Positions 43,159 to 53,546 of a DNA stretch of 64,000 nucleotides are shown one piece after another. A program made the translations under genes and the position numbers. Source of the DNA: Candidatus Altimarinota bacterium (GTDB taxonomy: Bacteria > Patescibacteriota > Gracilibacteria > BD1-5 > UBA6164); NCBI GenBank assembly GCA_028691535.1, contig JAQUZB010000002.1, positions 160,952-224,951 on the forward strand. Reading direction: 5' to 3'. The number at the start of each line of letters is the position of its first letter. Positions within the stretch are counted from its first letter, which is position 1. Below the pieces are notes generated by a model, which saw nothing but the letters and a program-made list of their open reading frames with translations, had not been told where the DNA came from and did not search any database.

Positions 43159-43892
43159 ATTTTCTTCAAAAAATTGAAAAGTAATTTAAATAATTTTTTT
43201 TCAAAATTTGCAAAAATATAACTCTCAATAATAAATGATTCTTCAGTATTGTAATCTATAATTGCCACTTTATTTGCATAAATAATCTTTGTTATATTAT
43301 CTTCAAAAATATCAAAATTTTTAGGAACAATAACAACTTCTTTATCAAGTTTATTTTCTTTTAAATTATTTAAATAATCGTTAGTTATAACCATTCTTTC
43401 AAGTCTTTTTTCATCTCTTAATTTCTTATATTTATCATATTCACTTTTATCTATACTAGTTTTCGAAACATTATTTCTTGAACTATATCTGTAAAAAATA
43501 TCTCATTTATTAAGTGTATTTCATATATCTAAAAATATATTTCTAATTCCAGTTTTTCACGATAAATGCTTAAAAATTGGCTTAGAAAAATTATTTGAAA
43601 ATTGACTTTCAAGCTCTGGAATATAATCTTCAAAATCTTTTTTTATATTGTCTAAATATGTATTAAATATCTTTGGATTTTCAGCAATAAAATAAATCCT
43701 TTTTCAAATTAATATTTTTGAAATAAGTCCTTGTTCTAGCATTGAAGGAATAATCTTATAAAGTTTTGGTCTATTTATACCTAACTCTTTTGATAAATCC
43801 ATTATTGTTTTTTTCGGATTTGAAATCAAAAAAAGATATATTTTTGCTTCTTCTCAATTTAATCAAATTTTATTTAATATTTGTTCACTCAT
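43152..43892 (-). CDS. TrmB-family transcriptional regulator
   Basis: A 246-residue protein. The winged helix EEAKIYLFLISNPKKTIMDL, SKELGINRPKLYKIIPSMLE fits the TrmB DNA-binding domain. The rest (residues 90-240) is a degenerate effector domain, ending VAIIDYNTEESFIIESYIFA, which matches the HKD-like C-terminal fold found in this family. TrmB proteins control sugar metabolism genes in archaea. The divergent PHP gene is a possible target. Confidence 0.8.
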
Positions 43893-44061
43893 ATATAAAT
43901 ATGTAAAAATATATTACACTTTTAATTATATCATATTTTACTTTAAAATAAAGATAATTATAAATTTCTAAAATAATAAATTACAAAAACATATAAAATA
44001 AAATACATTTTTTGAAATATAGACATGATATAAATGTATTTTATTTCTTAAATATAGATAT

Positions 44062-45000
44062 ATGTTTGATATGCATTTTCATTCAATCGCCTCAGATTGA
44101 AAAAATTCAAATGAAGAAATTGTAAACTATGCTTTTAGTAAAAATTTACAATTTATAGCATTAACTGATCATGATGTTATAAGTTGAGATAATTTTAAAA
44201 ATGAAGCTAAAGAAAAATGAATAAATTCTTGTTATTCTACTGAAATATCTGCCAGAGATTTAAAAAATAAAAAAAGTCTTCATCTAACTTGTTATTCAAG
44301 AAGTTTTTGAAAAAATATAAGAGATATTTTAGAAAATACAGTAGAAAAAAAGAAACTTCTTATAATAAAACAAGTTGAAAAATTAAAAAATTCTGGATTT
44401 AAAATAGATTTAAATGAATTTCTAAATTATTTTTTATCTATGTGAAAAAAACTAGAAACTTTAAATAGGTATAATATATGACAATATATTTTTCTAACTC
44501 CAGAAAATAGAATTTTAGCTCAAAAAATAAGTTGAAAAATAGATATAAATCCTCAAAGTTTTTTTGAAATATTTTTAAAAGAAGCTTGAGAACAATATAG
44601 TAAATATTGATTAAAATACTGAATTGACGTACCAGAATATGAACCAAATATTGAAATATGTTGAGTTCTAGCAAGAACAAATAATGCAATTATATCAATT
44701 GCTCATCCAAATCTAAGTTTCAAAAAAGAATGATTAGAATATTTTAAAAGCATATATCCATATTATGTTGAAAACTGAATAAATTGAATTGAAATTAATT
44801 CAATAGCAAGTAAAGAATGGATAGAAACAATTTATAAATTCAGAGAAAAATATGGGATTATAATAACTGCTTGAAGCGATAATCATAGCATATGAGAAAT
44901 AGATAATAAACATTCTGATTTATGAGATTTAAATCCATTATTAAATCAAAATGAAAGATTATTAATTTTAAAAAATTTTCAAAAAAAACTAGGAAATTAA
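44062..45000 (+). CDS. PHP-domain phosphoesterase
   Basis: A 312-residue protein with PHP metal motifs in order: FDMHFHSIASDG (H5, H7, D12), ALTDHDV (D, H), a mid-chain Glu, SIAHPNL and ITAGSDNHS (D, H). PHP proteins hydrolyse nucleotide or sugar phosphates, including 3',5'-phosphoadenosine in the YciV group. A TTGAAA/TATAAA-like promoter lies about 50 bp upstream. Exact substrate unknown. Confidence 0.85.
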
Positions 45001-45014
45001 TTTCCTAGTTTTTT
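44983..45014. terminator. Bidirectional terminator PHP / fibrinogen-like pilin
   Basis: AAAAAACTAGGAAA, loop TTAA, TTTCCTAGTTTTTT; perfect 14-bp stem. Confidence 0.85.
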
Positions 45015-46437
45015 ATTTTCACATTATATACCAATTTTCAGATATATAATTTGTCGTATTTCAATATTGTGTAGTTATTACTGACGGAGTAAATCCTTGA
45101 TTATTATATGTTTCCACTCATGCTGTTAATGGAGGAGTATTTACATTATACATCCGTAAAAATCAACTTACTCATAATAAATAATTATCTATTGAAGATC
45201 ATACACTATTATTTTTTGAAATACATGGACCATCTGCATCTCATCAATATCATATAACTAATCTAGTATTTGATACATTATTTACTAGATTATTTATACC
45301 TAAAAATCAACAAATACCTCATGATGTATTTCATGGTAATCAAATTGTTGTAAAATATTTTGAAAAATTAATTGAATTTCACTGATCTCAATATCAAACT
45401 AAATTAAAACTATAATCAACATATGATATATTATCTCTAAAAAAATTAAACATTGGTATATTTTTATTGTGAGCAAAATCATAACATTTTGTACTATTTT
45501 TATAACATAAAAGTATATTATTGGTAGTTAATTGTCCATATGCTTTTGATAAAAATTCTTTATTTTCTATTTTTGAAGGAACTATATCATCATAAATTGG
45601 AGTTTTCCATATACCTGTATTAGATTTGTCTGCAAATTTAACTGAAGTACCAGGTACTGAAGCAAGTAGCGTCCAACCTCATCAATTACTTTTCATATCA
45701 CAATAAACTTTAAATCATCAAGTTGATGATAATAATGGATTTATAAAATAATTTCAATCTCAATTACTAAATCATGAATCAAGTATTTCCTTACATGATT
45801 TTGAATATGAATTTTCTTCTCAATATCAAATTCAAGTTTGTCTTAATGAATTTCATGTTCATGTTAAAACTATTTTATTATTAATATGTGTTTTTAAACT
45901 TGTTCATGTATATGTAACTATATCTACAGAATCTGTAATTAGATTGTTCTGTGAATCCAAAATAATTCAAATATTATCACCAAATACTCTTGGTAATCTT
46001 AGAGTATAATCATAGGCATAAGTTTTTGGTATTAAAGAAATATCATTATTTTCTTCAAAAAATCACATCATTTGATATTTATCTCAAGTAGAATTTAATA
46101 AATATATATAAGGAGAATTATCTAATGGATCTAATGGGATATTTGGTAAGTTTGTAATTATAATATTACCTTGAGACAATAATCATTGTGTTCATATTAT
46201 TTTATTATTTGCTTTTATAACTACTCAAGTTCATAAAGCAGGATATTTTCATAATTTTATATAATCAAGTTCTAATGTTTTTATTATATAATTTATATCT
46301 GATATTCTAACACTATCCCTACTATTTCATACATAAGTTTGTAAATTCAAAAATGCTATAGTTCATAATATAGCAATAATAGTAATTACTACTATTAATT
46401 CAACCAATGTAAATCATTTATTTTTAAACTTTTGCAT
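45013..46437 (-). CDS. Pilin-like protein with fibrinogen/intelectin-like domain
   Basis: A 474-residue protein. The prepilin box FTLVELIVVITIIAILGTIA (residues 9-28) is followed by a pilin-like domain. From about residue 210 a fibrinogen-related domain begins: SKSCKEILDSG and FKVYCDMKSNGGGWTLLASV, matching the C.(D/E)(I/L)...G and YCDM...GGGWT core. The later GGDADGPCISKNNS recalls the Ca2+/ligand loop of intelectins. Such domains bind GlcNAc or other surface glycans. Likely a glycan-binding minor pilin. Cys pairs suggest disulfides outside the cell. Confidence 0.75.
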
Positions 46438-46443
46438 ACAAAC

Positions 46444-46481
46444 AAATAAATACTAATAATTACAATTATTAGTATTTATTT
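46444..46481 (-). terminator. Terminator of the glycosyltransferase gene
   Basis: AAATAAATACTAATAATT / AATTATTAGTATTTATTT, an 18-bp stem upstream of the next pilin gene's ATG. Confidence 0.75.
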
Positions 46482-46510
46482 ATTTTAGCAAGTTTTTTAA
46501 TTTGACTATA

Positions 46511-47626
46511 TTATCTTAACTTTTTTAATATGAACTCAACTATATTTTCCTTAAAAATCCCTTTATCAAAATTCATCGCATGATTTCTAATATCATCTGG
46601 ATTAAAATTTAGTGTTTCAAATTTATCAATAGCATTATTTAGTGAATTAACTGTTTGTTCTTGAAAAAAAACTCAAGTAACTCAATCAACGACTGTTTCT
46701 AATGCTCATCATTTTCAGTAAGCTATAACTGGTGTTCAAGAAGCCATTGCGGCAATTGGAACAAGTCAAAAGTCCTCTTCAGGTGGAAATAAAAATGCTT
46801 TTGCTTTAGAATGAAGATTATTTATATATTCTAAATTATTTGTAAAAATCCACTCTATATTTGATTTAGATTTTGCTTTTAAATCTCTGTAAAGTTTATT
46901 GTCTGTATTTGTAGCAATCTTTATTTTTTTCCCATTTTCATTAAAAGTATCAACAATTAAATCAAATTTTTTATATGGAATACATCTACCATTATAAAAA
47001 TAATAATCTTCTTTTACCATTTCAAAAGGTATTTGTTCTATATCTAAACAAGGATGAATAACTTCACTTTCCCTATTATAATATTTTTTTATTCTATTTG
47101 CCGTATTTTTACTATTTGCTATAAAATAATCTGGTCTTTTTGAAGCTACAAAATCCCAAATTCTAAGTTTATGAACTATTTTTGGCATAAGCCATTTTCA
47201 AATAGGATTAAAAAACCCAAATTCCATCATATTTATATATTCATGATAATGACTCCAAAAATATCTAGTCGGAGTATGACAATAACAAATATGTAGCGTT
47301 TCAGGTTTAGTGATAACTCACTTACTCTCTGCACTACTTAAACTTATAACTATATCATAACTACTCAAATCAAAACTTTCAAACGCTTGTGGTCTAAAAA
47401 TCAGTGCCAATTTATGAGATTTATTTAGAAATGGGATTTTTTGAATAAATGAAGTTTTAATATTTCTATTTTTAAAAATAGGATTATCTTCTCAGAAAAA
47501 AATACTAGTAAAAATATCTGCTTTAGGAAATATCTCAAGCATTTGTTCTAAAACTATTTCTGCTCCTCACCAATCTTTTATCCAATCGCAGACTATAGCT
47601 ATCTTTTTTTCTTGTAAATTTTGCAT
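46511..47626 (-). CDS. GT4-family glycosyltransferase
   Basis: A 371-residue GT-B enzyme. It has KKIAIVCDWIKDGGAEIVLEQ at the N-terminal lobe, YCHTPTRYFGSHYHEY in the acceptor site, and ANSKNTANRIKKYYNRESEV, VIHPCLD and FLFPPEEDFGLVPIAAMASG (E..GL..IEAMA). The last motif, with PPEEDFGLVPIAAMA, binds the nucleotide sugar. It probably adds a hexose to a surface glycan. Neighbour of the pyruvyl transferase theme and the GT26 gene. Confidence 0.85.
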
Positions 47627-47767
47627 TTTAGAAATTTTTTGTAATATATATTAAATTAAATTTTATAAATGAGAAACTGTTTGAATCCCAATTTTATATA
47701 AAATTGGCCCTAGTTTTTCGAATGGTTAAAATTTATATTTAATATATATTAATTTTAACTCTAATAT

Positions 47768-48583
47768 ATGCAAATATTTTGAATAAAAATAGATAAAATT
47801 TCTTACAAAGAATTATTTGAAAAAATAACAAAGTTTGAAGTACAAAATATAGTTTTCACACCAAATCCTGAAATACTTTTAAAAACAAAGAAAGATAGCG
47901 AATTTAAAAACCTGATAAATAAAGCAAATTTCAAAACTTCTGACTGAATTGGTTTATATATAGCTTACCAAATAATAGACAATAATTATAATAAATTTAT
48001 AAATATAGTACTTTTACCTTACTTTTTTTTCAACTTATTTTTTAGAAGGAAATATCTTTACAAAAAATATGGCGAAAGAATTTGTTGAAGTGATTTAACA
48101 AAAGATTTAATAAAATACAGTGAAAAGAACAAGATAAAAGTTACAATTATTGATTTATACAATCCAACTGATACAAAAAAAGTATGATCTCAAAAAGTAT
48201 TTTCTAAACTTTTAAAAGAAAAATTTACAAAACTAGATTTTGATTATTTTATTTATGAACCTAATAAAAAAGAAGAAATTATAGACAAGATTAAAGATAG
48301 TAAAAGCAAGATAATTTTTTCAACTCTTTGAATGAAAGGCCAAGAAGAATCAGTTGTTGAAATAATGCAAAAATGTACAAACATAAAGATATGATTAGCT
48401 ATATGATCAAGTTTTGACTACTTTATAGGATTTCAAAAAAGAGCACCAAAAATATGGAGAAAACTATGAATAGAATGGCTTTATAGACTAATTACTTGAC
48501 CAAGAAAAATAGATAGATTAAAAAGACTATACAATGCTATATTTGTATTTATTTTTGAGGTTATCAGAAACAAAAAAAGCTAG
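47768..48583 (+). CDS. GT26 (WecG/TagA/CpsF) glycosyltransferase
   Basis: A 271-residue protein with the WecG/TagA pattern: FTPNPEILLKTKKDSEFKNL, NFKTSDGIGLYIAY (the N..A.PDG.G motif), KYGERICGSDLTKDLIKYSE, IIFSTLGMKGQEE and KRAPKIWRKLGIEWLYRLI (RAP....GLEWLYRL). These enzymes add ManNAc-type sugars to lipid-linked precursors of teichoic acid or capsule. Divergent from the GT4 gene. Confidence 0.92.
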
Positions 48584-48602
48584 AAATTTCTAGCTTTTTT
48601 TA
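48572..48602. terminator. Bidirectional terminator GT26 / apt
   Basis: Perfect 15-bp stem AAAAAAAGCTAGAAA and complement, covering both stop codons. Confidence 0.85.
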
Positions 48603-49106
48603 ATATTCACAAAGTGAATTAATTTTATATCATTTTAAAATATCTTTTCTATCTATAAAAGTTAAATCTATTAAAAAATTTAATGAATGAATTTCTCCTC
48701 ACAATTTTTCAACCAATTGACAAGCAGCAAGAGCTGTTCATCAAGTAGCCAATAAATCATCAATTATTGCAACTTTTTGTCATTTTTCAACTGCATCTAT
48801 ATTTAAATCAAAAGTATTTTTTCAATACTCTAATTCATAATCAACAGAAATTGTTTCATATGGTAATTTCCCTTTTTTTCTAACTATTACAAGTGGTTTT
48901 CACAATTTGTATGCCAATGCTCCTGCAAATAAAAATCATCTTGCATCAAGTCATATAATCACATCTGCATCACTTATATTTTTAGATATTTTATCTATTA
49001 CTTTACTAAAAACTTTTGGTTCTTGTAAAAGAGTTGTTATATCTTTAAAATCAATTCACTCTTTTGGAAAATCCTTAACTTCTCTAATATATTTTTTAAA
49101 ATCCAT
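48600..49106 (-). CDS. apt: Adenine phosphoribosyltransferase
   Basis: A 168-residue type I PRTase: YIREVKDFPKEGIDFKDITT at the start, GLDARGFLFAGALAYKLG and VRKKGKLP, and the PRPP loop VAIIDDLLATGGTALAACQL (near residues 115-134). It converts adenine and PRPP to AMP. Third gene of the mtnN-luxS-apt operon, so it likely salvages the adenine released by MtnN. Confidence 0.95.
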
Positions 49107-49115
49107 GGTCTTAAA

Positions 49116-49595
49116 TTATTGAGGATAAACTAAATTATAATCTTTTAAATTAAGCAAAACTTCATTTAAATATTTTTTAGATATATATCTAGCCATTGGT
49201 AAATTCATATCTAAATAATTTCCACAATCCATAGCACTTTGTCAAGGAATATGACCTTCAAAGTCTCACATAAAAGTATATAATTCTATAAGTAATGGAA
49301 CTATATTTTTAGATTCATATTCTCAACTTAATAAAAGATAAAACCCAGTTCTACATCACATAGGTCAAAAATAAATAGTTTTTGAACCATATTCACTATG
49401 ATTTCTCAAAAAAGTTGCTGCTAAATGTTCGATTGCATGCATTTCTGCAGTATTCATAACTGGTTCACAATTTGGTTTTGTCATCCTTAAATCAAAAGTA
49501 GTTATGATGCTGTTTCCAACTTCATCTTTTCTTGAAACATAAACTCAAGGAAACATTCTTGTATGATCTATCATAAAACTTGCTATTTTTTCCAT
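49116..49595 (-). CDS. luxS: S-ribosylhomocysteine lyase
   Basis: A 159-residue metalloenzyme. The zinc motif MHAIEHL has His53 and His57; a second motif GPMGCRTGFYLLL carries the catalytic Cys, and the third metal ligand is the Cys of AMDCGNY. It splits S-ribosylhomocysteine to homocysteine and the AI-2 precursor DPD. It lies between mtnN (18 bp) and apt (9 bp), so the operon recycles S-adenosylhomocysteine and adenine. AI-2 signalling is possible but not shown. Confidence 0.95.
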
Positions 49596-49613
49596 TTTTA
49601 AATTATTTATAAA

Positions 49614-50276
49614 TTAAGATATTATTTTCTTTAAAACTTTTATACTATTATTCATTGCAAAATCTAGATTTCACATATGAGCATCTTTTGCATCATTGTC
49701 AGCTCAATCTGAAATAGCTTTTATAAATATGCATTTTTCTAAACTATCAAATTCACGAGCAACTGAAGCTATGGCAAATGCTTCCATTTCTATAACATCT
49801 GCATTATATTTTTCTTTTAATTCTAAAACCTTTTCTGCATCATCAATAAACTGGTCTCAAGTAAGACAATATGCATTTTTTGTAACATTGAACGGTAAGT
49901 CTGAAAAATCCAAACTAATATCATTTTCTATGATTATTTCTTTTTTTGCATAATATAAATGTTCTCCATCAAATGGTAAATACATATCATGTTGAGAAAT
50001 TTTATTTAGTAGAAAAACATCTCATATTGAAGCATTTTCTCAAAGTAAACTTCATGCAATTCAAATATTTATTAATTTTGATATTTCATAATTTAAAAAA
50101 AGATAAGTTGTAGCTATACTTGCTTGTACTTTTCAAATTCAAGCTAAAGCTAAAACCATTTTTTCATTTTCAAATATAGTTATATTTTTTAGTTTTTTTG
50201 TTTCATGTAAATCATAAAGAGAAATAATATGTTCTGCTTCCTCTTTCATCGCTGTTACAATTGCTATTTTCGACAT
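49614..50276 (-). CDS. mtnN: 5'-methylthioadenosine/S-adenosylhomocysteine nucleosidase
   Basis: A 220-residue PNP-fold enzyme. It starts MSKIAIVTAMKEEAEHIISL with the catalytic Glu of AMKEEA. INIGIAGSLL, VIEMEAFAIASVAREFD (ribose-binding MEA) and FIKAISDGADNDAKD (catalytic Asp in SD) follow. It removes adenine from SAH and MTA. First gene of the three-gene operon with luxS and apt. Confidence 0.93.
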
Positions 50277-50360
50277 TAAAAATTAGTTTAATAAGTAATC
50301 TATTATTATTATATAATTTTAAAATAAAAAACAAAAAAATTATATTTTTTAAAAAAATAT

Positions 50361-50389
50361 TTGACAGAACACAAAAAATAATTAAAAAT
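50361..50389 (+). promoter_or_regulatory. Promoter of the DAHP synthase leader
   Basis: TTGACA at 50361-50366. The -10 is less certain: TAAAAA at 50383-50388 with a 16-bp spacer. It drives the leader and aroF transcript. Confidence 0.5.
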
Positions 50390-50415
50390 ATATATGTAAA
50401 TTTTAACTAAAAAAA

Positions 50416-50493
50416 ATGAGAAATTTAAAACAAAATTATTTTTTCTTCTTTTGAAACAAATTCTTCTTCAAAGGATGATTTTTTAGTATATAA
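50416..50493 (+). CDS. Phe-rich leader peptide (attenuator)
   Basis: A 25-residue open frame, MRNLKQNYFFFFGNKFFFKG then GFFSI, containing nine Phe in three clusters (residues 9-12, 16-18, 22-23). A terminator hairpin (50520-50548) and then DAHP synthase follow. Bases 50467-50474 (TTCAAAGG) are complementary to 50525-50532 (CCTTTGAA) in the left arm and loop of the terminator. They could form an antiterminator when the ribosome stalls early on Phe codons. Two of the three glycines are TGA, so the leader is only visible in code 25. Not in standard gene sets because of its size. Confidence 0.75.
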
Positions 50494-50519
50494 AATTTAA
50501 ACAACTTTTTATAAAAACT

Positions 50520-50548
50520 AAAGACCTTTGAAAAAAGGTCTTTTTTTA
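50520..50548 (+). terminator. Attenuator terminator before DAHP synthase
   Basis: AAAGACCTT, loop TGAAAA, AAGGTCTTT and T run, 30 bp before the aroF ATG. Confidence 0.8.
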
Positions 50549-50577
50549 TAACTTATTTATTTTTTAAAAATATTTTT

Positions 50578-51642
50578 ATGAACCAACCTAGAAAAGATAC
50601 ACTATCAGTTGTTGATGATAAGAGGATTGAAGAAATTGAAGAAATTATAACTCCAAAAGAATTAGTTGAAAAATTTCCTCTTGATGAAAAAACTGCAGAA
50701 TTTATAGAATTAAGTAGAGCTGCAACAAGTAATATTGTTCACCTAAATGATCCTAGACTACTTGTTATAACTTGACCTTGTTCAATTCATAATCCAGAAG
50801 AAGCTTTAGAATATGCTGAACTTTTAAAATCAATACAAGAAAAAAACCAACATTTATTCCTTGTTATGAGAACATATTTTGAAAAACCAAGAACAACTGT
50901 AGGATGGAAGTGATTATTAAATGATCCATACTTAGATGATAGTTGTGATATAGATTCTGGTTTAAAAATAGCAAGAGAATTACTTCTAAAAATAAATAAG
51001 ATGTGAATACCTACAGCTGTAGAATTTCTTGATACAATTACTCCTCAATATATAGGAGATTTAGTAACTTGGTGAGCAATTTGAGCTAGAACAACTGAAA
51101 GTCAAGAACATAGAAAACTAGTTTCAGGATTATCTATGCCAGTTTGATTTAAAAATGGTACAACATGAGATTTACAAATTGCTGTTGATGCTATAAAATC
51201 AGCTAGATGAAATCATAGTTTTTTATCAGTAACAAAAGAATGAAGAGTTGCTAAAGTAAAAACATCTTGAAATCCTGACTGACATATAATTCTTAGAGGT
51301 GGTGCAAATTGAACAAATTATGATTCTGAAAATATAAAAGCAACTACTGAAAAATTAGATAAAGCATGAATAAAAACTGGTATAGTTGTAGATTTTTCTC
51401 ATGCAAATAGTAGTAAAAATCACAATAATCAACCAATTGTATGTGAAGATATTGCTAAACAAATTGAAGCTTGAAATAGAAGAATTGTTTGAGTTATGAT
51501 TGAATCAAATATAAATGAATGAAATCAACCTTTAAGTGATTCTTTGAAACATTGAGTTAGTATAACTGATGCTTGTGTTAATTGGCAAACAAATGATGAA
51601 ATGCTTGATAGATTAAATTCTGCTTCTTGAAAAAGAGCTTAA
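50578..51642 (+). CDS. aroF: 3-deoxy-7-phosphoheptulonate (DAHP) synthase, class I
   Basis: A 354-residue enzyme of the AroF/G/H type. Signatures are [20 protein letters not shown] near residue 64, [20 protein letters not shown] near residue 97, [40 protein letters not shown] and [15 protein letters not shown]. It condenses PEP with erythrose 4-phosphate, the first step of aromatic amino acid synthesis. Probably controlled by the Phe leader upstream. No other aro gene is in the window. The first residues form the N-terminal extension that holds the feedback site in this class. Confidence 0.95.
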
Positions 51643-51655
51643 ATTTATTACAATA

Positions 51656-51716
51656 AAAAAATCCCGGAAACATAATGTGAGCTCTCCTAAATTCTCATTA
51701 CTTTCTCGGGATATTT
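51656..51716 (+). terminator. Long GC-richer imperfect hairpin after DAHP synthase
   Basis: AAAAATCCCGG at the left and CTCGGGATATTTTT at the right, with partly paired inner arms (ATAATGTGAG / TCTCATTA). Acts as a terminator and may be a structured 3' end. Confidence 0.6.
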
Positions 51717-51720
51717 TTAG

Positions 51721-51753
51721 TATACTAATACGACATTAAATTCGCATTAAATT
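51721..51753. repeat. Dispersed intergenic repeat, copy 2
   Basis: Matches copy 1 at 40522-40554 with a few substitutions. Both copies are followed by a T-rich tract (TTGTTTTATT/TTGTTTTTTTATT). Confidence 0.6.
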
Positions 51754-51817
51754 GTTTTATTTTTTTTATTTTTTGGCTTTAAATTCACGAAATTTTAACT
51801 GGACAAATATTTTTTAT

Positions 51818-52210
51818 CTATTTTAATATAAAATATAACTCTCTAAAATATTCTTCTTCCTTTCTTTTTAAGAAAGTATCCTCCAATAAATCAAAATCAT
51901 GAACCAATTTATTTCTAAGTTTATGAAGTTCCCAAACTTTATTTATATTTCAAATTTCGTTTGGTTCTTTTTTTAATATATCTCAAAATGTTCATTCATA
52001 TCACATTTCTAATAATATTTTGTGATAAAGTTTGTCATAATCTATGATTTTTTCCTTACTTGATATTTTTTTTGAAATTCATTTGAAAAGTTTATTTAAA
52101 TAAACTTTTCTATCTTTTGGTAATTTTTTCTTGATTGAAAATTTTACAACAGTAATAATAGCATATGAAATTATTCACAAGAAAAAAAGTCATAGTATTG
52201 AAACATACAT
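51818..52210 (-). CDS. Membrane-anchored hypothetical protein with HEPN-like motif
   Basis: A 130-residue protein. An N-terminal membrane helix (VSILGLFFLGIISYAIITVV) precedes a helical domain with LHKLRNKLVHDFD, which fits the Rx4-6H motif of HEPN-like folds. Such domains are often RNases, but in short membrane proteins the motif may be structural. It is 19 bp downstream of hflX, so likely cotranscribed. Family not recognised. Confidence 0.55.
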
Positions 52211-52229
52211 ATTAATCATAAAGCTATTT

Positions 52230-53450
52230 TTAAAAATTTAATTCATTTATTATTTTTATTTTTAATTCTTCTAAATTTTCCTTGTTTGATGCGGAAATAA
52301 ATATAGGATTTAAATTAGAATATTTTTCTTTTAAATATTCTTTTTTAGTTTTATAAACTATTTTTTCTCAGTTTTCTTCTACTATAAATTCATCATTTCA
52401 TAAGAAATCTATCTTATTAAAAACATAGATTCTTTTTTGATTTGCTTTTATTGTTTCAAGTATTTCTTCTACTACTTTTATTTTATTTTCAAGTTTTGGA
52501 TCAGAGCAATCTATAACATGTAAGAGTAAATCTGCTTCTATTGAATCTTCAAGAGTAGATTTAAATGCTTCTATTAATTGAGGTGGAAGTTCCCTTATAA
52601 ATCAAATTGTATCATTTATAAGAATCTCTTTTGGTGGAATATATTGAAATGTTTTTTCATCATAACTTGCTTCTACAAACATTTTTCAAACACTTGTTCA
52701 AAGTGTAGCAAAAAGCTTATCTTCTGCCAATACTCACTTATTTGTTAAACTATTTGTAAGCGTTGATTTTCATGCATTTGTATAACCAACAACTCAAACT
52801 GTTTTAATTCATTTTCTATCTCTTGATTGTCTATGTTGAGCTCTAACTTTTTCAAAATGAGAAAGTTCTTCTTTTATATTTAAAACTCTTCTTTGAAGAT
52901 GTCTTTTCATTATTTCAGTATTTGACTCTCAACTACCTTTTCAAGCTTGTTTTCAAAGTTCCATTCACATATCAAAAATACGAGGTCACATATGTTTGAT
53001 TGCTGCTAATTCTATTTGAATCTTTGATTCTTTAGTTTTAGCATTTTTTTCAAATATTTTTAAAATAAGATCAACTCTATCCCAAGCTTTTGCTCAAATA
53101 GGTTTAAGTTTTTCATTTATAGCATAGATTTGTTTTGGCTTTAATATATTTCATAAAATCAAAATATTTGCCTCTTCTCTTTGCATTTCTTCAATTATTT
53201 GATCAAGTCTTCATTCTCAAATAAAAGTATTGTAATCTGGAACACTTTTATTTTGAATATGCTTAACAATAACAACTCAGCCGTATGTATTTACAAGATT
53301 TTCAAGTTCTCTCATCCTATCCTCCATGTTGTGTCTTATTTCTATATCTTCTGGAAGAATATCAGCCAAAAAAACTCTAAGTTCTCAACCTAGATATTCT
53401 ATATTTTCTTGAAATTGTTCTAATTCCCTATTTGAAACTTGTCTACTCAT
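52230..53450 (-). CDS. hflX: GTPase HflX
   Basis: A 406-residue protein. The N-terminal HflX domain ([36 protein letters not shown]) is followed by a coiled linker ([20 protein letters not shown]) and the G domain: [16 protein letters not shown] near residue 208, LFATLGTS, INDTIGFIRELP and NKIDF. HflX binds and rescues stalled or heat-shocked ribosomes. Glycines of the G1 loop include TGA. Confidence 0.93.
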
Positions 53451-53512
53451 ATATTTTTTATAATTTTATTTCTTGTATTCTATATTTTTTCTTCATTTTA
53501 TCAAATACTTAA

Positions 53513-53546
53513 AGAAAAAAGCCATCCTGAAAATCAGGATGACTTA
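53513..53546 (-). terminator. Terminator overlapping the 94-aa gene's stop
   Basis: AGTCATCCTG, loop ATTTTC, AGGATGGCTT then TTTTT on the minus strand. The TGA stop is at 53534-53536, in the left arm and loop. Confidence 0.8.

Noticed and set aside
47670..47720. TGAATCCCAATTTTATATAA region as a possible tRNA end
   Set aside because: It has an inverted repeat, but no acceptor stem, anticodon arm or CCA-type end could be built around it.
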